A DNA stretch of 11,187 bases from Litorivivens sp041625495 (GTDB lineage: Bacteria; Pseudomonadota; Gammaproteobacteria; Pseudomonadales; Spongiibacteraceae), in contig NZ_JBFJTH010000129.1 of NCBI RefSeq assembly GCF_041625495.1, positions 1 through 11,187 of the forward strand, written 5' to 3'. Below the pieces are notes generated by a model. The model made no database searches. It saw nothing but the letters and a program-made list of their open reading frames with translations, and had not been told where the DNA came from. The first letter of the stretch is position 1, and each line of letters opens with the position of its first letter. This document shows positions 6,448 to 11,187 of the stretch, in pieces. The position numbers and the translations under genes are program-made.

Positions 6448-7731
6448 TTAGCCGACAAGCCAGCGCTGCAACTGTAAGGTAACTCGTGGATCCCCTAGCA
6501 TCGCCAAGTGTCCCACATCGTAAAGAATATGCGTATTGGCTTGGGCAAAGTTCAGCTGTTTTTCTGCCTGACGATGTTTTCCCAAACCACTACAGGGATG
6601 AACGAGACCGTCGCTGCGCAATTTTTCCATGCTGGCGACTGGCTGTTTCGACAAGGTAGCGGCGATGGCGTAATGCTCAATGGCGTCGGGCAACGGTACC
6701 AACTGCCGGTAATCTGCATTGTCTTCGTGCTCGTCGTGGTTTTGCCAGTCGGCATCGAGAATATTACCGTGGCGCAAATCGGTGATGCCATCACTGCGAA
6801 TTCTGCCCAAAGCCGAAAGCGGCTCGGTGTAGGGGCTGAAGGTGGCGGAGCGTTGCAGCCAATAGCCACCGCGCTCCAGTGACGAGCCGTGGTGAGGGGT
6901 GCCGACATAGACCACCTTGTCGACCTTTTTCAGCCAGGGGAGCTTTTCGTCGCTGGCCACGTGCAAAGCACTGCGGGTGATTAGCCCGCCCATACTGAAA
7001 CCGATGACCGTAATAGACTCGACCGGCACCGGCCAAGAGGTAACAAGACCACTGATCTGGCGGGCAAACGCTTTGCCGTTGTCCGATATATGACGCCCGC
7101 TGTTGTAGCGCAGGAAGACCGGGGTGTAGCCACCGCTATCTGCAATGTCCAGACCGTGATTGCGTTGATGGGCCGTCCACTCCAGATCATTCATGCACAG
7201 GCCGTGGGCTAGGATCAGCAAACGACTGGATGCCTTAAAGCGCGGGTCACCTTGGACCGCGTTGTGAGGGTAGATTTCAACCGATTGGCGCCGACTGTCG
7301 AACAGGTTATTGATCATCGAAGGTGTAGGTTCAGGCTCACTGGCCTCACTATCACCGATCGGATCCAACAACAGGCGCAAGCTCATGGGAATGGCAAGTG
7401 GATTCTTGGTGCGGACCAGATGATCGCCACAGACACCGTTGAGTGCGGCCACCACCGCCGCACGGTGTGGGCCCGGCGGATAGTAGCGGTCGAGGTACTG
7501 TGTCAGCGGCGCCAGCGCCAGCTCACTGGCGCCGCGAACCCCGCCATTGACACCTCGCACGACCGCGTGAACCAGCCCCGCCATACCCGGCGCCGATCCC
7601 TCAGGTGCGCGACCAAAAGGTAGCGGCGTAGCGGCTATATTGCGGTACATACCTTCGACAATATTGGTAACGCCATCGACACTGTCAAAAATGAGGCGCG
7701 CGCTGCCGTGCAGTATTTTTCCGGTTTCCAT
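6448..7731 (-). CDS. Lipase-like alpha/beta hydrolase with long N-terminal region
   Basis: The product is a 427-residue serine hydrolase of the PGAP1/triacylglycerol-lipase-like type, predicted to cleave carboxylic esters of unknown identity. The hydrolase fold begins near residue 168 with LLILAHGLCMNDLEW (oxyanion HG at 176-177). It continues with the nucleophile elbow G-F-S246-M-G-G, then VVYVGTPHHGSSLER (274-287), the probable acid D374 in SDGLVHP, and the probable catalytic H408 in DVGHLAML. The first roughly 165 residues are unusual: they contain no signal peptide but a Gly/Ala-rich stretch (PGMAGLVHAVVRGVNGGVRG) and LDRYYPPGPHR, possibly a membrane-associating or lid region. The ATG at 7731 is preceded by GAGAG about 6 nt upstream. 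The DUF5062 gene lies upstream on the same strand, 189 bp away with a hairpin between them, so they are probably separate units. Confidence 0.88.
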   Translation of the reverse strand: METGKILHGSARLIFDSVDGVTNIVEGMYRNIAATPLPFGRAPEGSAPGMAGLVHAVVRGVNGGVRGASELALAPLTQYLDRYYPPGPHRAAVVAALNGVCGDHLVRTKNPLAIPMSLRLLLDPIGDSEASEPEPTPSMINNLFDSRRQSVEIYPHNAVQGDPRFKASSRLLILAHGLCMNDLEWTAHQRNHGLDIADSGGYTPVFLRYNSGRHISDNGKAFARQISGLVTSWPVPVESITVIGFSMGGLITRSALHVASDEKLPWLKKVDKVVYVGTPHHGSSLERGGYWLQRSATFSPYTEPLSALGRIRSDGITDLRHGNILDADWQNHDEHEDNADYRQLVPLPDAIEHYAIAATLSKQPVASMEKLRSDGLVHPCSGLGKHRQAEKQLNFAQANTHILYDVGHLAMLGDPRVTLQLQRWLVG

Positions 7732-7884
7732 AGGTTTCTCTCAATATGGCAAGGACCTGCCCGCGCTGCTTGCTACAGGAAACAAGGAGCTGAAGAGATC
7801 ATCCACCGGTTAATATAAGCGCTCCGCAATGGCCTGGGCACTCCAGCGATTGACCCAGGTTATAAGTAGAACGGCCACAGGATG

Positions 7885-7909
7885 GGAGCCTCAAGGTCGA
7901 CGAGGCTCC
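7885..7909. terminator. Perfect 8-bp hairpin downstream of the DUF5062 gene
   Basis: GGAGCCTC (7885-7892) and GAGGCTCC (7902-7909) flank a 9-nt loop, 11 bp beyond the stop of the minus-strand DUF5062 gene. The position and GC-rich stem fit a terminator, but no U-run follows on either strand. A second, weaker inverted repeat (CCTGGG 7833-7838 / CCCAGG 7854-7859) lies between this and the lipase-like gene. Confidence 0.4.
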
Positions 7910-7920
7910 GAATTCGTAGA

Positions 7921-8169
7921 TCAACTCTTTTTCTTTTCAAGCGATGCAGCCCACAAGGCCAACCGATGTCGTATAGTCTTCTGAGAAACCTGGAGCTCAG
8001 GCATCGGCTGGATAAGCTTGTCCCGAACCAGCAACCGGTAGATGTATTCCAGCTTCTCATTGGTTGAGTCGGTAGGCTCGAATAACGCCGCTCCGCGTTT
8101 TTCGGCGTAACTGGTGCCAATGTCTATCGCTTTACGTACAAGCTCTTTTTCGTTTTCCAGTTTCTTCAT
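7921..8169 (-). CDS. DUF5062 family protein
   Basis: The product is a small soluble protein of 82 residues without signal or membrane segment. The pattern KNE/ENE..LVRKAIDIG..YAEKRG near the start, then STNEKLEYIYRLLVRDKLIQPMPE and a C-terminal RHRLALWAASL, matches my recollection of DUF5062, a short gammaproteobacterial family (about 85 residues) of unknown function. The ATG is preceded by GGGGA about 6 nt upstream, a good ribosome-binding site. The protein is highly charged and predicted to be mostly helical. An overlapping 86-codon frame on the same strand (7860-8120) is a shadow. Function is unknown, and no partner is suggested by the neighbours. Confidence 0.75.
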   Translation of the reverse strand: MKKLENEKELVRKAIDIGTSYAEKRGAALFEPTDSTNEKLEYIYRLLVRDKLIQPMPELQVSQKTIRHRLALWAASLEKKKS

Positions 8170-8430
8170 ATTTATCCCCAGGGAAGACTACGTAAACTAC
8201 TCGTGGTCGATGCAAATATCCACCCTGGCTCGCTAATCATTACAACCGGGCTTCCAGACCACCCTACGGATCTGGCTCAATGTTTCTGAGTGATTGATAC
8301 TCACCCAATAGGAGGATCTTTCATAATACCGCTTAGCAGTATGGTATGAGTTCCAGTAGAACAATGACTGTGGACCCATCAATCTGTGGCCCTATCGAAC
8401 CGGCCCGACTTATTTTAGCGAGACTAGCCT
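8170..8430. other. Divergent intergenic region
   Basis: The region separates the divergent DUF5062 and SnoaL-like genes and must hold promoters for both. Visible structure is limited to short dyads (TGAGT/ACTCA around 8288-8304; ATACC/GGTAT around 8325-8347). A 33-codon ATG frame at 8346 overlaps the SnoaL start and lacks support. Confidence 0.4.
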
Positions 8431-8862
8431 GTGCACAACGATTCTGAGGATTATCGCGCCATCATGAACACCCTCGCCGCCTTTCCCCGAGTGGTAGATG
8501 GTAAACACTGGGACAGAGTCGGCGAAGTTTTTGCCACCGACATTCACTTTGATTACGGCGACGGCGGCGAAAAACAGGGAATCGAGGCGCTGCTGACGCA
8601 GTTTAAAGAATTTCACAACCGCTGTAGCGCTATGCAGCACCTGCTAGGCAGCATACAAGTAGAGATCGATGGCGATAACGCCCTTACCCGCGCGTATGTA
8701 CAAGCACGACATCAGGGTATTGGTGACAAGGCCAACGCCATTTTCGACACACACGGCGAATATGTCGACCAATGGCAGCGCCGACCGGAAGGCTGGCGCA
8801 TTGTGCGGCGCGATGCCACCTGGTCTGTGTTTGCCGGCGACGCATCTGTTTTATTTGACTGA
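8431..8862 (+). CDS. SnoaL-like / NTF2-like domain protein
   Basis: The product is 143 residues, the typical length for a single SnoaL_4/NTF2-like cone-shaped domain. Diagnostic features are an N-terminal helix ending in VVDGKHWDRVGEVFATDIHFDYG, the GIEALLTQFKEF helix, the HLLG stretch, and the final strands with GEYVDQWQRRPEGWRIVRRDATW. Family members include small-molecule isomerases, cyclases and dehydratases as well as non-catalytic binding proteins, and no substrate can be deduced here. His63-like and Asp residues that could be catalytic are present, but their roles cannot be judged without a structure. Translation is from a GTG at 8431 with only a weak upstream GCGAG; an ATG at codon 12 is an alternative but would cut into the first helix. 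It stands alone on the plus strand. Confidence 0.85.
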   Translation: MHNDSEDYRAIMNTLAAFPRVVDGKHWDRVGEVFATDIHFDYGDGGEKQGIEALLTQFKEFHNRCSAMQHLLGSIQVEIDGDNALTRAYVQARHQGIGDKANAIFDTHGEYVDQWQRRPEGWRIVRRDATWSVFAGDASVLFD

Positions 8863-8950
8863 TCAAGGACCGGTGGAAAAGAATTGGTTAACCTATCACA
8901 ACGCGAAACGCCAGCTTTCTCTAGCCATCAAAGTCATAGAGAATAACTTA

Positions 8951-8969
8951 GGGGCAGTTGATCAGCCCC
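8951..8969. terminator. GC hairpin between the SnoaL-like and lipoprotein genes
   Basis: GGGGC (8951-8955) and GCCCC (8965-8969) flank a 9-nt loop, about 90 bp after the SnoaL-like stop. No U-run follows, so a terminator role is only tentative. Confidence 0.3.
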
Positions 8970-9026
8970 CGGCCACAAATAACAGTTTTGTCGAATTATG
9001 AATTCATCAACTTAGGAATAATCGCG

Positions 9027-9476
9027 ATGAAAAACATTAGCTCCATTTTGCTTTTAGTACTGGCAATCAGCGGCTGCGCCAATGCCCCGGGGAATTATAG
9101 CTCGCCTAGCACTGCACTGAACGACCAAGTTAAGATCACAACGTTTTCAAATTCTAATATCTTCTTTAGCTCCGAATTCAGTTCACATATACGGGGCATC
9201 TACAAGTCCGATGGAACAGTTATTTACGAGACTAGTTTCTGGGGCCCAAACCCCGACGACTTTATAATTGATCCGGGCGAATATAAATTCAAAATAGGGT
9301 GTGTTCATGGCCCACTTCAGGCCTTTCCATCATTCACAGCTACTGTTAGCGCAGGCAAGAAATATCAGGCTTACTGTGAGATTGAAAAGGTAAAAGGAAT
9401 ATTAGGACTGCCAACATCGGTCGCTATTGGCAAACTTCTGATAATGACTCCCGATAGCGAGAGAGGCGGAAACTGA
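9027..9476 (+). CDS. Small putative lipoprotein, AT-richer than neighbours
   Basis: The product has 149 residues. It is read from the ATG at 9027, preceded by AGGA about 10 nt upstream; the frame extends further upstream to 8958, but only this start gives a proper signal peptide. The lipobox is I14-S-G-C17, and the next residue is Ala, compatible with outer-membrane sorting. The mature part contains FIIDPGEYKFKIGC and FTATVSAGKKYQAYCEIEKV, a pattern seen in small lipoproteins with beta-sandwich (PEGA-like) folds where a PGxY turn is followed by two Cys that may pair. The function is unknown. Its codons are visibly more A/T-rich (AAT, ATA, TTT, AAA) than those of flanking genes, which may point to transfer. 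It converges with the 9636-10532 gene. Confidence 0.75.
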   Translation: MKNISSILLLVLAISGCANAPGNYSSPSTALNDQVKITTFSNSNIFFSSEFSSHIRGIYKSDGTVIYETSFWGPNPDDFIIDPGEYKFKIGCVHGPLQAFPSFTATVSAGKKYQAYCEIEKVKGILGLPTSVAIGKLLIMTPDSERGGN

Positions 9477-9493
9477 ATTAAAACGGCAAATCA

Positions 9494-9536
9494 AAAAACG
9501 GCAGAGCCCCAAGCCTAGGAATTCAAAAGGCTCCGA
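9494..9536 (-). terminator. Rho-independent terminator for the minus-strand secreted-protein gene
   Basis: On the minus strand GGAGCC pairs with GGCTCT (one G-U pair) around a roughly 20-nt loop, and is followed by GCCG and TTTTTT. It lies just after the stop of the 31-codon frame at 9538-9633, so the transcript of the 9636-10532 gene should include that frame. Confidence 0.55.
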
Positions 9537-9537
9537 G

Positions 9538-9633
9538 TCATTGATCTTTCACACAGTACATTGTCTGCCAGGGCTGGCTTTCGGGTACATTGAGCCAAAT
9601 ATCAATGACTCTGCCCCCGCTGATCTGGTTCAT
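9538..9633 (-). CDS. Possible small ORF coupled to the upstream secreted-protein gene
   Basis: A 31-codon frame starts with ATG only 2 nt after the TGA of the 9636-10532 gene (TGA-GT-ATG), spacing that allows re-initiation, and ends next to the terminator at 9494-9536. The peptide (MNQISGGRVIDIWLNVPES, then QPWQTMYCVKDQ) has no signal or membrane segment and no family I recognise. It could instead be untranslated 3' sequence or a remnant of a longer gene. Confidence 0.3.
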   Translation of the reverse strand: MNQISGGRVIDIWLNVPESQPWQTMYCVKDQ

Positions 9634-9635
9634 AC

Positions 9636-10532
9636 TCACGGACAAATAGCATCTTCCGTTCGAAACCATCGCTCGCCGTTGAGCAGCGTCTTTTTGTCGC
9701 GGTAGTTCAGGTTGTAGCGTGACTGATTGCCATCGTGAAAATTGAGCACCAGCACCGCCTGCTCTCCGGTGCCTCCTACAACGCTCCACTGGCCACTGCC
9801 GCTGCCACTGTTGGCAGAACTGCCAAACGCGCCGCCGGTATCCACGCTCATGCTGGAATGGTTGCTGTGTTTGAAATGCCCTTCCGCACACAGGTCTATT
9901 TCCACTTTCGTGCTATAACCGCCGCCCGATGAATAGCCGCCGTAGCTGGAGCCACTGCTATAGTAAGAATCCATATAGGTCAGCCGGTGGTTCACCAAGG
10001 CCTGCCTCCATTCGTCCACTACCGGAAGTTTTTCCGCTTTATAAAATTGCGTGCTGTTTGCCACCGCCAATGCTAGCTTGCGGTAAGTGGCACTGTATTT
10101 CGCCGGGTCGGTAGCAGCCATAATGGTCACGCCGCTGCCATGCGGATTCACCAGCCCTACGATGTAAGAAGTAACCTTCTGCCCATTCAAAGTACCGGAA
10201 TAGACACCCCCAACACCCCGACTACCCACGCCTTCAAGGTCACCGGCCGGCATAAGAAAAACGCCCTCTTCACGAATACCCTGCCGGGCATTAGTGCGCA
10301 TAGCCTCCATGGAAGTGATATCGTGGAGAATCAGCATGATCAGCCCCGGTTCGCTGTGGGAACCCATCAGATAGCCTCCCGCCATCTCCTGCCCGACCCA
10401 GCCGTCGGGAACTGAAAAACTGATACCTAGATGCTTGAAGTCTACCTTGCCGGTAGTTTGTGCCTGAACGGCACCGGCGACCAGAAGAAAGAAAAATGCC
10501 GCGCGGAAGAATGCGCTAGTGACCGGTTTCAT
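9636..10532 (-). CDS. Secreted two-part protein with Ser/Gly/Tyr linker, unknown function
   Basis: The product has 298 residues from the ATG at 10532. The frame continues 20 codons upstream, but this ATG has a GAGG ribosome-binding site about 9 nt away and is followed immediately by a Sec signal peptide (cut near AVQA-Q25). The N-terminal part (about 28-165) carries GISFSVPDGWVGQEM, resembling the start of PsbP/DUF1795-like domains, and a repeat-like pattern ending in YRKLALAVANSTQF. A low-complexity linker (about 188-207, Tyr/Ser/Gly) leads to a C-terminal beta-rich part with WSV, LVLNFHDGNQSRYNLNY and LLNGERWFRTEDAICP, plus Cys215 and Cys297 that may pair. It is predicted to be periplasmic or extracellular; the function is not known. 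It is probably transcribed with the short frame at 9538-9633. Confidence 0.82.
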   Translation of the reverse strand: MKPVTSAFFRAAFFFLLVAGAVQAQTTGKVDFKHLGISFSVPDGWVGQEMAGGYLMGSHSEPGLIMLILHDITSMEAMRTNARQGIREEGVFLMPAGDLEGVGSRGVGGVYSGTLNGQKVTSYIVGLVNPHGSGVTIMAATDPAKYSATYRKLALAVANSTQFYKAEKLPVVDEWRQALVNHRLTYMDSYYSSGSSYGGYSSGGGYSTKVEIDLCAEGHFKHSNHSSMSVDTGGAFGSSANSGSGSGQWSVVGGTGEQAVLVLNFHDGNQSRYNLNYRDKKTLLNGERWFRTEDAICP

Positions 10533-11059
10533 AAACGCAGCCTCGTTCTTTTTTATTACTGTAGTCTCACGGTGCGCATACTGGCAAGCCATACCAGAAT
10601 CGACAATGGCAGTTATCCTGCCACGCGCTGTTTAAAATCACTAGAATCAAAGGGGGTAGAGTCATTGCCCCCCTTACGAAACATACTCGCCTTACGCCGT
10701 AAGCCGCAATATCACTCATACTCCCTACCCTTTAAAGCGGGAAGAGCATGCCAAAAAGGCCGTCTATAGCTTTTCCCTTAAAATCATAAGGTTAGATGTT
10801 TTAGCTAATCCAGGAATTAGCTCACTGCCGTCGGTCTTGCAGCCAGAGGCTGGCTACCCCCAAATGCCGTGTGAATTATTCCAGACACTAATTTGTCGAG
10901 ACAGGCATTGCGACCTAGGTTGCACTCGATACATTTTAAGGCTGTACACTAACAAGCGCCTCGTGCTGCACTCAATTCAGATTAGACGTCACACGACGTG
11001 TTGCTATCAGCCTGCAAGGGGTAGTATCACCCTGTATTCGTAAATTGAACGGCAAAAAA
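10533..11059. other. 527-bp intergenic region between divergent genes
   Basis: The region carries control sequences for two divergent genes. It contains an exact inverted repeat AGCTAAT-N6-ATTAGCT (10803-10822), shorter dyads CAGCC/GGCTG (about 10840-10852) and ACGTC-ACAC-GACGT (about 10987-11000), and a weak sigma70-like pair TTGCGA (10908-10913) / TACATT (10930-10935) with a 16-bp spacer. Plus-strand frames of 68 and 112 codons occur but lack ribosome-binding sites and motifs. No RNA gene was recognised. Confidence 0.5.
10803..10822. promoter_or_regulatory. Perfect inverted repeat, candidate operator
   Basis: AGCTAAT and ATTAGCT form a perfect 7-bp inverted repeat with a 6-bp spacer (20 bp overall), a size typical of dimeric helix-turn-helix repressor sites. 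It lies between the two divergent genes, about 240 bp before the plus-strand start at 11060. The regulator is unknown. Confidence 0.35.
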
Positions 11060-11187
11060 ATGCATCCACTCATTAAAGATATTGAACGTAAAGGGCTTTC
11101 GCGCCGGCGTTTTCTGCGTAATTTATTCCTTACTGCGGGTAGTGTTTCCAGCGCAAAATATCTTACAGCTTGCGGCGGCTCATCCAG
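11060..11187 (+). CDS. Tat-exported lipoprotein, N-terminal fragment (3' truncated by window edge)
   Basis: Only the first 42 codons are inside the window. They show a textbook twin-arginine signal: S14-R-R-R-F-L-R20, then a moderately hydrophobic stretch (NLFLTAGSVSSAKYL) and a lipobox-like L-T-A-C38-G-G-S-S. This predicts export of a folded protein by the Tat system and lipid attachment at Cys38. Tat lipoproteins of this type often carry a bound metal or cofactor; PhoX-like (DUF839) phosphatases are one group with similar starts, but the catalytic part is beyond the window and I do not assign a family. The ATG has only an A-rich stretch (GGCAAAAAAA) upstream rather than a clear ribosome-binding site. 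Confidence 0.75.
   Translation, partial: MHPLIKDIERKGLSRRRFLRNLFLTAGSVSSAKYLTACGGSS

Noticed and set aside
7810..7890. Minus-strand 26-codon stretch ending RWSAQAIAERLY before a stop
   Set aside because: It looks coding-like, possibly the tail of a lost gene, but it is preceded at once by a stop, overlaps the hairpin at 7885-7909, and matches no family I can name.
8346..8447. 33-codon ATG frame upstream of the SnoaL-like gene
   Set aside because: It has no ribosome-binding site and overlaps the start of a clear gene in another frame.
3039..9536. CGGCAGAGCC shared by the hairpins at 3039-3070 and 9494-9536, considered as paired attC-like recombination sites
   Set aside because: The shared stretch is only 10 bases and lacks the paired RYYYAAC/GTTRRRY core sites of integron attC. 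Ordinary hairpin terminators explain it better.
1..11187. Defence island, toxin-antitoxin pair, phage module or CRISPR array
   Set aside because: No repeat-spacer structure, nuclease, reverse transcriptase, integrase or toxin-like gene pair could be recognised on either strand.

Overview
The window looks like chromosomal DNA of a gammaproteobacterium, probably a marine or free-living member of the Cellvibrionales/Pseudomonadales type. The evidence is protein family content: PurU followed by a PGPGW-type membrane protein and a DUF3301 protein, a DUF5062 protein, an ISL3 transposase, and several lipoproteins with Tat/Sec signals. No marker here fixes genus or species.

Layout. Positions 1-1197 are a compact plus-strand block: the 3' part of purU (its N-terminal ACT region lies outside the window), then two small membrane-protein genes that overlap by 4 bp. 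The block ends at an apparently complete ISL3-family insertion sequence (about 1221-2528, transposase on the minus strand, imperfect terminal inverted repeats). Beyond it gene order becomes loose, with orphan genes on both strands and long gaps. Positions 2659-3039 hold a broken ytoQ gene with a stop codon at codon 6, and a second, heavily decayed ytoQ remnant lies at 5192-5290. Between them are a plus-strand lipoprotein gene (3211-4002) and a minus-strand monoglyceride-lipase-like hydrolase (4081-5061), which converge on a shared hairpin terminator.

Positions 5532-6182 encode an exported or membrane-anchored protein with an 11-glycine run. It converges with a second, larger lipase-like alpha/beta hydrolase (6448-7731, minus). 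Next come a DUF5062 gene (7921-8169, minus), a SnoaL/NTF2-like gene (8431-8862, plus), an AT-richer small lipoprotein (9027-9476, plus) and a secreted two-part protein (9636-10532, minus) whose stop is followed 2 nt later by a 31-codon ORF and then a terminator. A 527-bp gap rich in inverted repeats leads to the truncated start of a Tat-exported lipoprotein gene at the right edge.

The genes do not form an obvious pathway. Apart from the purU block they read as single-gene units. Several encode envelope or exported proteins, and two encode serine hydrolases predicted to act on acyl esters. I found no CRISPR array, tRNA, rRNA, phage module or recognisable defence system. The most informative observations are the paired ytoQ relics, which explain each other's lesions, and the insertion sequence at the edge of the compact block.
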